Shown in pieces: positions 41,315 through 48,417 of a stretch of DNA of 64,000 nucleotides. The DNA comes from a virus. Each line of letters opens with the position of its first letter. The stretch's first letter is position 1. A program made the position numbers and the translations under genes. Below the pieces are notes generated by a model that saw only the letters and a list, made by a program, of their open reading frames with translations, did no database searches and had not been told where the DNA came from. The DNA lies in the IMG/VR virus record IMGVR_UViG_3300031730_000001, positions 1-64,000 of that record. One strand, written 5' to 3'.

Positions 41315-41923
41315 TCACGTCCCGTCGGTGAACGGCGGATTCTCCAGGTGCCGGGCGAGGATCCATTCCTCGTCGCCGCGGCGGCAGGTCAGGATGAGCC
41401 GGATCGGCTTGCCGACGTACTCGCCTTGCCACATGGCCTGGGACTTGCCCTCCATCCAGCGCCCGGGCCTGGTGCGCTGCATCGCGCGTTGCGTCCCAGT
41501 ACCCACGTCGAGCGGGAAGGCTTCGGGCCCGCGCCCGTGCTCGTCGGTTCCGTTGCTGCCGTGTGAGAAGCGGAAGGGCCCCCAGACGAAGGCGTCGACG
41601 TCGGCCTGCGTCACGTTCCTCTCCGGGTGGAGGACATTGCGTTCCTTGTCGTCGTCGCCGACGACTATGCGTACCTCGTCGAGGCGGCGCAGCGCGTCGG
41701 GCCCGCTGAGATGCACGTTGAGGAGGGCCTGGCCGTTGCCGGTATCTATCAGCTCAAGGTCGAACTGCGGCGTCAGCTCGGCGTGCCACCGGTCCTGCTC
41801 GATGTGGGTCATGGCGTCCGCGGTCTCCGCGGATCGGTGGGCGGCGAGCCATGCGCCGGCCGTCGCGACCGCACTGAGGGCGGCCGTAGAGAAGGTGGCG
41901 ACGTCGCCCCAATGGATGCTCAT
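41315..41923 (-). CDS. Membrane-anchored hypothetical protein
   Basis: 202 residues. ATG 41923 (MSIHWGDVATF) is preferred over an upstream frame-open stretch of Pro/Arg-rich shadow. One N-terminal TM helix (ATFSTAALSAVATAGAWLAAH), then SAETADAMTHIEQDRWHAELTPQFDLELID, a layout very common in Streptomyces chromosomal proteins. The C-terminal half is a beta-rich cytosolic domain. Lone minus-strand accessory gene, probably lysogenic cargo. Confidence 0.7.
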   Translation of the reverse strand: MSIHWGDVATFSTAALSAVATAGAWLAAHRSAETADAMTHIEQDRWHAELTPQFDLELIDTGNGQALLNVHLSGPDALRRLDEVRIVVGDDDKERNVLHPERNVTQADVDAFVWGPFRFSHGSNGTDEHGRGPEAFPLDVGTGTQRAMQRTRPGRWMEGKSQAMWQGEYVGKPIRLILTCRRGDEEWILARHLENPPFTDGT

Positions 41924-41973
41924 GCGGCGGGAGCGTAGCGGGAGTTGACCGCTGGCGAACCCGGCACGACAAC

Positions 41974-42019
41974 GCCCCGCCCTCTCACTGCCTTCCGGCG
42001 GCGGGGGAGCGGGGCTTTT
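41974..42019. terminator. Terminator between minus-strand genes
   Basis: GCCCCGC at 41974-41980 and GCGGGGC at 42009-42015 flank a GC-rich loop, with TTTT on the plus side. Lies just past the 42037 stop. Confidence 0.65.
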
Positions 42020-42036
42020 CTGTCGTTGCGGGAGGT

Positions 42037-42219
42037 CTACTCCCGTTCGCGGATCGCCTGCGCCAGGTCTCTGATCGCCGCCCCGACGGCTAGGAGGGCG
42101 TGCACCTGGGCCCTGGCAAGCAGCGCTGCCTGATCGCCGGAGCCGTCTTCTCTGGCGTGGCTGTCGTCCAGGTTGTTGAGTGCTCGCGCCTGTAGCTGGT
42201 CGTACCTTCGCTCTGTCAT
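42037..42219 (-). CDS. Small hypothetical protein (60 aa)
   Basis: ATG 42219 (MTERRYDQLQARAL). Helical, charged, ending AAIRDLAQAIRERE. Similar tiny helical proteins are common in Streptomyces mobile elements. Function unknown. Confidence 0.55.
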   Translation of the reverse strand: MTERRYDQLQARALNNLDDSHAREDGSGDQAALLARAQVHALLAVGAAIRDLAQAIRERE

Positions 42220-42353
42220 GGCCGCCCTCTCGTCTACTACAGGGCGAGAGTCTGCCGAAGGTGGGCCCATCTGTCAGGAGGGCCTCGGCGACTTCATAGC
42301 GCATAACGCCTTGTGAAGCGCGCCGAGTTGACCGGGTTCGGCATTCTCCACCG

Positions 42354-42381
42354 CTACAGAATAATGACCGTTATCCTGTAG
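42354..42381. other. dif-like 28-bp palindrome
   Basis: Left arm CTACAGAATAA (42354-42364), 6-bp centre TGACCG, right arm TTATCCTGTAG (42371-42381). The arms are inverted copies matching 10 of 11 positions, and the inner ATAA / TTAT edges are those of Xer recombination sites. It ends 2 bases before the start of a Xer-type recombinase gene. It could be the site that recombinase acts on, or its operator. TATCCT at 42372-42377 inside it also looks like a -10 for leaderless transcription. Confidence 0.6.
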
Positions 42382-42383
42382 CG

Positions 42384-43424
42384 ATGAACACGCTTCCCGT
42401 CATCCGATCCACCGGGACCAGCCCCGACCGTCCAACCCAACGGGCCATCACGCTCCGCGGCAGGCCGCCCGCTTCGACCCCCGACGCACTGCTCGCGCTA
42501 CTCGCTGAGGCCGGCGCCGGGCCCACCGTCCTGAAGGCCACCCGATCGTGGCTCGCCAAGCGCCCGAGTGGGCACAGCAAGACCGCCTACGCCAAAGACG
42601 CCGCCTGGTGGCTCGCCTTCTGTGCCGCCAGTGACACCGACCCCACGCGCGCACGGGCCACCGACGCCGACGACTACGAAACGGCGCTCCGCGAGACAGG
42701 CCTGGCCAAGTCAACTCGTGGGCGCCGCCTGGCTGCCGCGTCGAGCTGGTACACCTACCTGATCCGCGCGGACGTCGCCGACCGGAACCCATTCGAGGGG
42801 ATGGAGCGACCCTCAGTCTCCGCCGACGACTCACCCACCCGCGGACTCACCGCCGACCAGCTCGGCAGGCTGCTCAACCACGCCCGCGCTCGCGAGTCGA
42901 CGCGCACCTATGCCCTGCTCGTCACGCTCGCCACCACCGCGGGTCGCATCGGCTCCGTCCTCGCTCTCACCGTAGGCAAGCTTGGCCACGACCAGGGTCA
43001 CCGCGTCGCCGACCTGATCGTGAAGGGCGACAAGACCAAGCGCGTCGTCCTGGTCCCGCTCGCCGTCGAGGCCATCGACCGCCACATGGACGGTCGACCC
43101 CTCCAGGACGACGACTATGTGTTCGCCACCAGTACCGGGCGGCCGATGGACGAACCGGCCGCCTTCCGTCTCGTTCGACGCGTAGCCGGGGCGGCAAGGC
43201 TTCCGCACGCCGACCAGTTGTCGCCCCACTCGCTGCGCCACTCCTACGCAACGGCGCTCCTGAGCAAGGGCGTCCCCCTCGCGGATGTGCAGGACGCCAT
43301 GGGGCACGCAGACCCGCGCACCACTCGCCGCTACGACCGGGCCGCCGGGGCACTCGACCGCTCGCCGTCATACAAGATGCAGGACGAGATCACGGCCGCG
43401 ATGCGGGCTGCGGAGGGTGAGTAA
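42384..43424 (+). CDS. Xer-type tyrosine recombinase
   Basis: 346 residues from ATG 42384. SAM-like N-terminal domain (about 35-140) and a catalytic domain with Arg188 (TTAGRIGSVL), Lys region (KGDKTKRVV), His282 and Arg285 (HSLRHSYAT), His308 (GHADPRTTR) and Tyr317 (RYDRA). Closer to XerC/D or plasmid resolvase-type recombinases than to the 48644 integrase, which has a long AP2-like N-terminus. No ribosome site fits before the ATG because the palindrome occupies that space. Confidence 0.9.
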   Translation: MNTLPVIRSTGTSPDRPTQRAITLRGRPPASTPDALLALLAEAGAGPTVLKATRSWLAKRPSGHSKTAYAKDAAWWLAFCAASDTDPTRARATDADDYETALRETGLAKSTRGRRLAAASSWYTYLIRADVADRNPFEGMERPSVSADDSPTRGLTADQLGRLLNHARARESTRTYALLVTLATTAGRIGSVLALTVGKLGHDQGHRVADLIVKGDKTKRVVLVPLAVEAIDRHMDGRPLQDDDYVFATSTGRPMDEPAAFRLVRRVAGAARLPHADQLSPHSLRHSYATALLSKGVPLADVQDAMGHADPRTTRRYDRAAGALDRSPSYKMQDEITAAMRAAEGE

Positions 43425-43454
43425 CTGCCGCCCCGTTCTGTCATGCTGGGAGCA

Positions 43455-43483
43455 GCCCGCCTCGTCCCCCCGTCGAGGCGGGC
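43455..43483 (+). terminator. Terminator after recombinase
   Basis: GCCCGCCTCG at 43455-43464 and CGAGGCGGGC at 43474-43483, perfect 10-bp stem. The rest of 43425-43689 holds no supported gene. Confidence 0.8.
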
Positions 43484-43689
43484 GCTCGCGCGTTCACTCT
43501 TGGTTGAAGTTGACGCCCCGAATTTCAAGGTTGCGGCCCTACAGTTGAACTTGCGGCATCCGGGTGGAAGACCCGGCGCTCACGCCTCGCGCCGCTTGGG
43601 AGGTGGCCCGACTGCCCTCGTGGAGTCGGAGAACCCCTGTGCCGCATCGAGTGGCTGTCCGCGCCGACGCGCGGGCGGCCACTTGCACG

Positions 43690-43875
43690 TCACCCCTTCG
43701 GTTCCGGCAACACCCCCGGCTTGACCGGCACGATCTCCACGTCGGTGGCGCCGCCCGTCTCCAGCTCCGCCTTCCGCTGCCCAGCGCTGGCTTGGTCGTA
43801 GGCGACAGCGGACGCGCGGTGCGCCCCGTCTGGGTCGGTCCAGGTGAGGGCGAAGCTCTTCATGGTGGTCGTCAT
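43690..43875 (-). CDS. Small hypothetical protein (61 aa)
   Basis: ATG 43875 (MTTTMKSFALTWTDPDGAHRASAVAYD); ATG 43863 is an alternative. A beta-then-helix fold ending in VEIVPVKPG. Small proteins with the TWTDPDG-AVAYD pattern occur in Streptomyces plasmids and prophages. Function unknown. Confidence 0.65.
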   Translation of the reverse strand: MTTTMKSFALTWTDPDGAHRASAVAYDQASAGQRKAELETGGATDVEIVPVKPGVLPEPKG

Positions 43876-43910
43876 GCGCTCATCATCGCTGCCGGGCCTG
43901 ACAGTCACCG

Positions 43911-44033
43911 TCAGACGAACCGGCGCATTCGCGGGTCGAGCTTTCCGAGGGTGCACATCCACACCATCATGTCCATCATCCCGAAGCTGAGCCGCAGCGA
44001 CAGCCGCACCAGCGAGATCGCCAATCCGATCAT
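43911..44033 (-). CDS. Putative membrane micropeptide (40 aa)
   Basis: ATG 44033 after AAGGGGGACGAA. Reads MIGLAISLVRLSLRLSFG then MMDMMVWMCTLG, hydrophobic enough for a single membrane helix. Could also be a chance ORF. It is not overlapped by another gene. Confidence 0.4.
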   Translation of the reverse strand: MIGLAISLVRLSLRLSFGMMDMMVWMCTLGKLDPRMRRFV

Positions 44034-44160
44034 TTCGTCCCCCTTCAATGCCGAAGCCAGGACTACACGTCGGGGCCCTGACCCCGCGTTGGCGGATCCC
44101 GGGATCTCGCCAGAACGGGCTGCCCAGTCCAGGTGGCTGGGATCGGCGTTCTGGCGCCGG

Positions 44161-44487
44161 CTAGTACTCGCTGAGCCCGAGTTCCCGGTCGGGCCGGCAG
44201 TGCTCGCACGGGTGCATGAACCCCTTGTCTTTGGCAAGGGCGAAGCGGGCTTCGGCTTCGGTGAGGGTGGCGGCGGGCGGTCCGATGTGGGTGCAGGTGG
44301 CGAGGTGGATGGTGGCGCCGACGGCCTGCCCGGCTTTGCGTTCCTGCTCGGTGATGTAGCCGCCTGCCGTTTTGGCCTGCTGCTCAGCCTGCTCGATCTT
44401 CCGCCTCGTATCCCGCAGCTGCCAGTCGAGCCACTCTTCGAGGGCGCGCAGTTTGGCGAGCCGCTCGGCTGGCGTTAGATCGGACAT
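44161..44487 (-). CDS. DUF6233-like protein
   Basis: 108 residues from ATG 44487. Family layout: an N-terminal helix with LAKLRALEEWLDWQLRD, a middle with VGATIHLATCTHIG and the C-terminal LTEAEARFALAKDKGFMHPCEHCRPDRELG motif. This family is common in Streptomyces genomes and prophages, function unknown. Confidence 0.75.
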   Translation of the reverse strand: MSDLTPAERLAKLRALEEWLDWQLRDTRRKIEQAEQQAKTAGGYITEQERKAGQAVGATIHLATCTHIGPPAATLTEAEARFALAKDKGFMHPCEHCRPDRELGLSEY

Positions 44488-44532
44488 GTGTTCGAGTCTA
44501 GGGGTGGGGTCGCCGGCTGGCATCCTGGGGGT

Positions 44533-44730
44533 GTGACCACCCCGGACCGCTACCGCCTCACCCTGACCGTCGACGGCCGGCCCGTCGCGCACGGCTGGTG
44601 GCCGTCGGAGCAGGTGGCGCGCGACCGGCATACGGAGTGGGTGGGGGACTGGGGCAGGCCCGGCGCCAGCGTCGCGCTCGTCGACGAGGAGAGCGGCGAG
44701 ACGCTGACGAGCTGGCCGGACGAGGCGTGA
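44533..44730 (+). CDS. Small hypothetical protein (65 aa)
   Basis: GTG 44533. YRLTLTVDGRPVAHGWW then ARDRHTEWVG and LVDEESGETLTSW. A compact beta-helix protein of a kind frequent in Streptomyces mobile elements. Divergent from the gene ending at 44161 with a 45-base gap. Confidence 0.65.
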   Translation: MTTPDRYRLTLTVDGRPVAHGWWPSEQVARDRHTEWVGDWGRPGASVALVDEESGETLTSWPDEA

Positions 44731-44749
44731 GGTCTGCCATCCTGTGCTC

Positions 44750-44977
44750 ATGAATGCGATCCGTCGGGCGGCCGTCGCCTACTACCGGGCCAACGTGGAC
44801 GCCTGGGTGGCCCTGAAGCGTCTCCTGCCCCGCGACCCGGATCCGTGGGTTCTCTCCGGGCTGGCACAGTTCGGCGCGGTAATCACCCTGCTGGCGTCGG
44901 GCCACTCGGATGCGGCCCTCATCGTCGGCGCGTCCAGTCTGTGGCTGCTCGTCCTGCAGCGGGCCTTCGAACGCTGA
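44750..44977 (+). CDS. Small membrane protein (75 aa)
   Basis: ATG 44750 (GTG 44744 is also possible). Two hydrophobic segments after a basic head: WVLSGLAQFGAVITLLASG and ALIVGASSLWLLVLQRAF. Probably two TM helices. Function unknown. Confidence 0.65.
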   Translation: MNAIRRAAVAYYRANVDAWVALKRLLPRDPDPWVLSGLAQFGAVITLLASGHSDAALIVGASSLWLLVLQRAFER

Positions 44978-45050
44978 CCCCGCCCGCGTTGTCAGTGGCG
45001 CCCGCTACGCTGGTCCCACTATCCGGCATTGAGATCCAGTCGGGTTTGCT

Positions 45051-45084
45051 GCACCCCGTCGAGCGTGGAACCCCGACGGGGTGC
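45051..45084. terminator. Terminator hairpin
   Basis: GCACCCCGTCG at 45051-45061 and CGACGGGGTGC at 45074-45084, perfect 11-bp stem, in the gap between the plus gene ending at 44977 and the minus gene ending at 45092. Confidence 0.75.
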
Positions 45085-45091
45085 GCTGCTG

Positions 45092-45295
45092 TCAGCCTTC
45101 GGCCGCCGGATGCCGCACGACCCGCTTCAGTTCCATCTCCACCTCGTACCGGTCGCGCCCGGCCTCCGCTGCGTACTCGCTGACCGCCTCATGCACGGCC
45201 TGCGCCGTCTCCACGGTGAGCTGCCCGGCCCGGATTTCAGCCCAGGCGCGGGACTCCAGGTCGAGCAGGTGCGGGGGGAAGTCGATGTCGGTCAC
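45092..45295 (-). CDS. Conserved small protein (67 aa)
   Basis: GTG start at 45295. MTDIDFPPHLLDLESRAWAE then TAQAVHEAVSEYAAEAG and MELKRVVRHP. The DFP-HLLDLE-RAW and RVVRHP pattern recurs in Streptomyces plasmids and phages. Function unknown. Confidence 0.7.
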   Translation of the reverse strand: MTDIDFPPHLLDLESRAWAEIRAGQLTVETAQAVHEAVSEYAAEAGRDRYEVEMELKRVVRHPAAEG

Positions 45296-45362
45296 TGGGG
45301 GATCTTAGATTGTTCACCGCTTCCCCTTGGGGGCGGTACTCCCCGTAGCGGACGCTGATCGC

Positions 45363-45584
45363 ATGGACATCATCGATCTGAACGAGAAGCGCCGTGAACG
45401 CGAGGAGCCCCAGCCGGAGCACGCGGCCTGCGAGTGCGGGGAGGCGTGGTTCGAACTGCGCGGCGGACCTACCGGGAACGGAGCGGTCTGCATGACGCCG
45501 GACGGCTGCATCACTGGATACGCAGGGACGCCGTGCTGCGTGAGCTGCGGGAAGCCCGTCACTTTGCGGGCCGCCGCAGAGTGA
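45363..45584 (+). CDS. Small zinc-ribbon-type protein
   Basis: 73 residues from ATG 45363 (an upstream ATG at 45327 lies in non-conserved leader). Begins MDIIDLNEKRRERE, then CECGEAWF and CCVSCGKPV. This is a known small-protein pattern of Streptomyces phages; the two Cys pairs would bind one zinc. Confidence 0.7.
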   Translation: MDIIDLNEKRREREEPQPEHAACECGEAWFELRGGPTGNGAVCMTPDGCITGYAGTPCCVSCGKPVTLRAAAE

Positions 45585-45615
45585 TCTACCAATCTGGGAC
45601 GGGCTGGTAGATCAC
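45581..45615. terminator. Convergent-gene hairpin
   Basis: GTGATCTACCA at 45581-45591 and TGGTAGATCAC at 45605-45615, a perfect 11-bp repeat between the converging genes ending at 45584 and 45623. Probably a bidirectional terminator; the low-GC stem could also be an operator. Confidence 0.6.
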
Positions 45616-45622
45616 TAGTAGT

Positions 45623-45811
45623 TCACGCCGCCTCGACGAGCCCGTCCCGCTCGGCCGCCACAGCCACGGTCCACTCATCCCGCAGCATCTCGTACCGCTG
45701 CCGCGTCTCCCCGTACAGCCAGCCGCCCGCCCGCGCGACGAGGGCACGGATCTCCTCATTCACCACAGCGGCAGGGCGCGGACGGCCCGAAGTGGGGGGA
45801 GTGGGGGGCAT
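45623..45811 (-). CDS. Small hypothetical protein (62 aa)
   Basis: ATG 45811 (MPPTPPTSGRPRPAAVVNEEIRAL). Pro-rich head and one long helix. No family recognised. Operon with the 45846 gene likely. Confidence 0.55.
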   Translation of the reverse strand: MPPTPPTSGRPRPAAVVNEEIRALVARAGGWLYGETRQRYEMLRDEWTVAVAAERDGLVEAA

Positions 45812-45845
45812 GGTCAAAGTCTATCGGCGACCACTGTCAGAGCGT

Positions 45846-46061
45846 TTACTCCGCGGGCTCTTCGACCTCGACGACGACGGTCGTCGTCTTGCGGACGAGC
45901 CGGTAGGACACGGACGGTGCGGCGTTGTCGCGAAACCAGGCCAGGCGTTCCACGGCATGGGCGCGGTCCGGGTGCCATTTGGTGGCTAGGTGCTGCTGGC
46001 CGCCGCTGTCGGCCTGGACGGCCCATTCTGCCGTCACGTCCTCAGTCGGACGGCGCGTCAT
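45846..46061 (-). CDS. Small hypothetical protein (71 aa)
   Basis: ATG 46061. EWAVQADSGGQQHLATKWHPDRAHAVERLAW then SYRLVRKTTTVVVEVEE, a beta-helix-beta layout seen in small Streptomyces phage proteins. Function unknown. Confidence 0.65.
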   Translation of the reverse strand: MTRRPTEDVTAEWAVQADSGGQQHLATKWHPDRAHAVERLAWFRDNAAPSVSYRLVRKTTTVVVEVEEPAE

Positions 46062-46112
46062 GAGTCAAGCCCGATAGGCGGTAGAGCGCGGCGCGCCGGG
46101 CGATCATCGCGG

Positions 46113-46298
46113 TCACTGGATTGCACGTCCTTCTGCAGTGAGGCGGCGGCGTCGATTCACGTAGCGGTGCAGGTCGCCGACAATGACGTCGGTCAGCGTG
46201 CGGCCTTCCGCCTTCGCCTCGGCCATGGCTGCGCTCCAAAGCTCGTCGGGCACGCGGATGTTGCGGAGTTTCGTCTCTCCTGTTGCTGGCCTTGCCAT
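46113..46298 (-). CDS. Ribbon-helix-helix repressor
   Basis: 61 residues from ATG 46298. GETKLRNIRVPDELWSAAMAEAKAEGRTLTDVIVGDLHRYV is the Arc/CopG-type ribbon and two helices. It is divergent from the 46418 gene. Two identical 17-bp palindrome-containing sites (46313-46329 and 46379-46395) lie in the shared promoter, so autoregulation plus control of the divergent operon is likely. Confidence 0.85.
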   Translation of the reverse strand: MARPATGETKLRNIRVPDELWSAAMAEAKAEGRTLTDVIVGDLHRYVNRRRRLTAEGRAIQ

Positions 46299-46312
46299 CT
46301 CTCCCCCTCGGA

Positions 46313-46395
46313 TCTGTAGGTACAGAAACTAGCATCCATATCGGTAGACGACTTGACAAGGGGACGCCGTGAGCGCATTCTGTAGGTACAGAAAC
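46313..46395. promoter_or_regulatory. Paired operators of the RHH repressor
   Basis: TCTGTAGGTACAGAAAC occurs at 46313-46329 and again at 46379-46395; each contains TCTGTA and its inverse TACAGA around GG. TTGACA at about 46353-46358 lies between them and would be a -35 for the 46418 gene, with the second copy over the -10 region. Confidence 0.75.
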
Positions 46396-46417
46396 AGGAG
46401 CCCAGCAGGGAGAACGA

Positions 46418-46600
46418 ATGACCACCCACACTACCGCCCTCCAGCTGAAGCAGGGCGACGTCATCACCCTCTGCGGCCGTCGCGAGACCGTCACCCGGGT
46501 CGAAAACGCGGGTACCCACATCCACGTCTACGTGCCCGACGACCCGAGCGACCCGTACCTGCTCAAGCCCAACGAGATCGTCCCCATCCACGCCAGCTGA
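46418..46600 (+). CDS. Small beta-barrel protein, paralogue of 46614
   Basis: 60 residues from ATG 46418 (GGGAGAACGA site). LQLKQGDVITLCGRRETVTRVENAG matches LQLRPGDRIVIDGRTETVTGTELS of the next gene, an SH3-like strand pattern. First gene under the RHH operator. Confidence 0.65.
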   Translation: MTTHTTALQLKQGDVITLCGRRETVTRVENAGTHIHVYVPDDPSDPYLLKPNEIVPIHAS

Positions 46601-46613
46601 TCAGGAGACGTCC

Positions 46614-46799
46614 ATGAGCGAGAAGCTCGCAGTCCAGCTTCGCCCCGGCGACCGGATCGTCATCGACGGCCGCACGGAGACCGTCACCGGCACCGAACTT
46701 TCCCCGTCCGGCAACTGCTGGGTCGCCACCAACGTCAGGGGCGAGGCGGACGCCCACAGCCTCGGCTCCTTCGAGCGAGTCACCGTCAGCAACCGCTGA
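46614..46799 (+). CDS. Small beta-barrel protein, paralogue of 46418
   Basis: 61 residues from ATG 46614, preceded by AGGAG. VQLRPGDRIVIDGRTETVTG with C-terminal SFERVTVSN. Tandem copy of the 46418 gene. Function unknown. A terminator follows. Confidence 0.65.
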   Translation: MSEKLAVQLRPGDRIVIDGRTETVTGTELSPSGNCWVATNVRGEADAHSLGSFERVTVSNR

Positions 46800-46809
46800 C
46801 CCGCCCACC

Positions 46810-46831
46810 GCCCCGCCACTGTGCGGGGCTT
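46810..46831. terminator. Terminator hairpin
   Basis: GCCCCGC at 46810-46816 and GCGGGGC at 46823-46829, then TTC. Lies between the converging genes ending at 46799 and 46839. Confidence 0.7.
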
Positions 46832-46838
46832 CGGCATG

Positions 46839-47093
46839 TCAGCTCTCGGCGGGCGGCTCGCTCCGGTCAACGACGTACAGGCCCATGCCCTGGATGGATT
46901 CGATGAGCCCTTCCTCCTTCAGGACTCTGGTCGCTTTGCGGAGGGTGTCGCGGGCGACCTCGTACTCCTGCTCCATCTCGACGGTGGAGGGGATGCGGCG
47001 GCCTGGGGGAATCGTGCCGTCCTTGATCTTCCGCCGGAGGTCGTCGGCGATCTGGAGGTACGGAGGTACAGGTCCCTCCCGGTCGATGATCAT
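46839..47093 (-). CDS. GntR-family regulator (small)
   Basis: 84 residues from ATG 47093 (MIIDREGPVPPYLQIADDLRRKI). Pure winged-helix domain: RIPSTVEMEQEYEVARDTLRKATRVLKEEGLI, with no ligand-binding C-terminal domain. Small GntR proteins of this kind regulate transfer or maintenance genes on Streptomyces plasmids and integrative elements (KorSA-like). A TACCCC / GGGGTA inverted repeat at about 47131-47154 lies upstream. Confidence 0.85.
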   Translation of the reverse strand: MIIDREGPVPPYLQIADDLRRKIKDGTIPPGRRIPSTVEMEQEYEVARDTLRKATRVLKEEGLIESIQGMGLYVVDRSEPPAES

Positions 47094-47238
47094 GCTTTGG
47101 ACGCTAGCCCGCCACCCCCGGCACGCCATAGCTACCCCCAGGGGTGGTATGGGGTAGTAAGGTCCAATGGCGTAATGGAAGAGCCCCCAGGCCGCAGCTC
47201 ACGCGACCCAGGGGCAAGCCGACGAACGGACCGTCGAC

Positions 47239-47430
47239 ATGCAGCAGCCTACGGACAGAGCAGCCCCCGAAACAGAACCCGAACCACCGGACGAACCACC
47301 GTGCCCCTGCGGCAGCCGCGACCACCCTCCGCTGCGCATCGGCGACCAGCTCTCACCCAGCGGCGGCACCATAGGCCCCGTCTACGTGTGCCCCGCCGAA
47401 TCCGCCAACGGGCTCCGAGGTGTGCTGTGA
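47239..47430 (+). CDS. Small Cys-containing protein (63 aa)
   Basis: ATG 47239. Acidic Pro-rich head and PPCPCGSRDHPPLRIGD then VYVCPAES. A single knuckle-like set of Cys. Overlaps the next gene by GTGA. Confidence 0.55.
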   Translation: MQQPTDRAAPETEPEPPDEPPCPCGSRDHPPLRIGDQLSPSGGTIGPVYVCPAESANGLRGVL

Positions 47431-47606
47431 CCGCGCCCAAGCCGGGAGCCGACCGCGACGACATGTCCGGCGCCTGCCAGCTCGACGAGCACGGCTACTG
47501 CCACGGCAACATCGACCTCGCATCCGGGCCGGGGTCGGCCGTGCCGCTCCTGCGCTGCGGATGCCCCTGCCACCGTGACCGGATACGGATCGAACGGCAG
47601 CAGTGA
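47427..47606 (+). CDS. Small Cys-rich protein (59 aa)
   Basis: GTG 47427. ACQLDEHGYCHGN and LLRCGCPCHRD, five Cys and two His. Common type among Streptomyces mobile elements; metal binding likely. A strong hairpin follows. Confidence 0.6.
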   Translation: MTAPKPGADRDDMSGACQLDEHGYCHGNIDLASGPGSAVPLLRCGCPCHRDRIRIERQQ

Positions 47607-47610
47607 ACTC

Positions 47611-47640
47611 CCGGCCGCCGTGGACGGTGCGGCGGCCGGG
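47611..47640 (+). terminator. Terminator hairpin
   Basis: CCGGCCGCC at 47611-47619 and GGCGGCCGG at 47631-47639, perfect stem. The stretch 47641-47787 holds no gene I can support. Confidence 0.75.
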
Positions 47641-47787
47641 GCTATGGCCAGAGGATCACAGCGGGCTAGATGTTCACACAGCTCACGAAGCCTCCGCAGA
47701 TATATGCAGTGGGCACACTTCCGCTACCGGTGGTTCGGTTGTTGACTCGGATTCAGCACCACGGCGCAGCCCTCGCCGAGCAGCGCC

Positions 47788-48087
47788 TTAGCTGGCCTTG
47801 AGGAGGTCGGAGATGGTCACGCCGATGACTCGCGCGATACGAAGCAGCATCTCCAGTGAAGGGTTCGCCCGGCCGGCTTCGATCTCCTGATAGAAGCTCC
47901 GGGCTGCGGGGACCGCCAAGTACACCTGCTCTTGGGTGAGGTCGTGGTCCATGCGGGCATCCCGGATGCACTTGCCGATGCGCCGGCGTTCGCGTTGGAG
48001 CCAGGCGTCGTCGCTGGGGGGATCGGGAAGCACTCGACAAACGCTCTGACCTGCTTGATTATTAGTCAGCCCGGTGACACCGGGCAT
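47788..48087 (-). CDS. XRE-family repressor
   Basis: ATG 48087 gives 99 residues, but this ATG overlaps a perfect palindrome (48069-48085), so GTG 48033 (81 residues, VLPDPPSDD) is a serious alternative. HTH core: IGKCIRDARMDHDLTQEQVYLAVPAARSFYQEIEAG, then PSLEMLLRIARVIG. Short XRE proteins without a C-terminal domain are typical phage repressors. Its upstream DNA carries a 15-base block shared with 13695-13709 and a LexA-like box. Confidence 0.8.
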   Translation of the reverse strand: MPGVTGLTNNQAGQSVCRVLPDPPSDDAWLQRERRRIGKCIRDARMDHDLTQEQVYLAVPAARSFYQEIEAGRANPSLEMLLRIARVIGVTISDLLKAS

Positions 48088-48095
48088 TTTATGAT
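48054..48095. promoter_or_regulatory. Palindromic operator region of the XRE gene
   Basis: CTTGATTATTAGTCA (48054-48068) is followed by the perfect palindrome GCCCGGTG-A-CACCGGGC (48069-48085) and, on the plus strand, TATGAT (48090-48095), a good -10. On the minus strand TAATAAT (48058-48064) could be a -10 for the GTG 48033 start. Confidence 0.55.
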
Positions 48096-48198
48096 CTTGA
48101 GATGGAGTCCGATCCCCGCGCCGCTCCGTCGCGCCACCCCCCACCGGCAGCCCTGTGGTCCTGGCATATGCCGCAGGGCTTCAGGTAGTGTCCGAGAA

Positions 48199-48228
48199 TC
48201 GAACGCATGTTCACTCGAATGAGTGAAC
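48199..48228. promoter_or_regulatory. LexA-type box plus inverted repeat
   Basis: TCGAAC GCAT GTTC (48199-48212) fits the Gram-positive SOS box (CGAAC-N4-GTTC, with the four-base RNRY centre). It runs into a perfect inverted repeat GTTCACTC / GAGTGAAC (48209-48216 and 48221-48228). Confidence 0.5.
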
Positions 48229-48332
48229 AACCGCATTGACCTGCAACCGTTAGGCAATACGGAAGGTCAGGCACCCAAGAACGTGCCGACGGGCCATAGA
48301 GGGGCGCCCTCCGTTGTGGTCGCCGGCGCGAG

Positions 48333-48363
48333 CGCACCCCCAGCCCAGTGGGCTGGGGGTGCG
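48333..48363. terminator. Strong palindromic terminator
   Basis: CGCACCCCCAGCCCA at 48333-48347 and TGGGCTGGGGGTGCG at 48349-48363, perfect 15-bp arms around one base. Confidence 0.8.
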
Positions 48364-48417
48364 TGCTCATTTCTGGGAGTCTGGGAGACGGATTGGGAGA
48401 CGATCACACTGGCGGAA

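Noticed and set aside
43485-43689. Possible attachment site or tRNA fragment after the Xer-type gene
   Set aside because: Short repeats such as TTGCGGC and GTTGAA occur, but nothing folds as a tRNA end and no matching copy was found elsewhere in the window.
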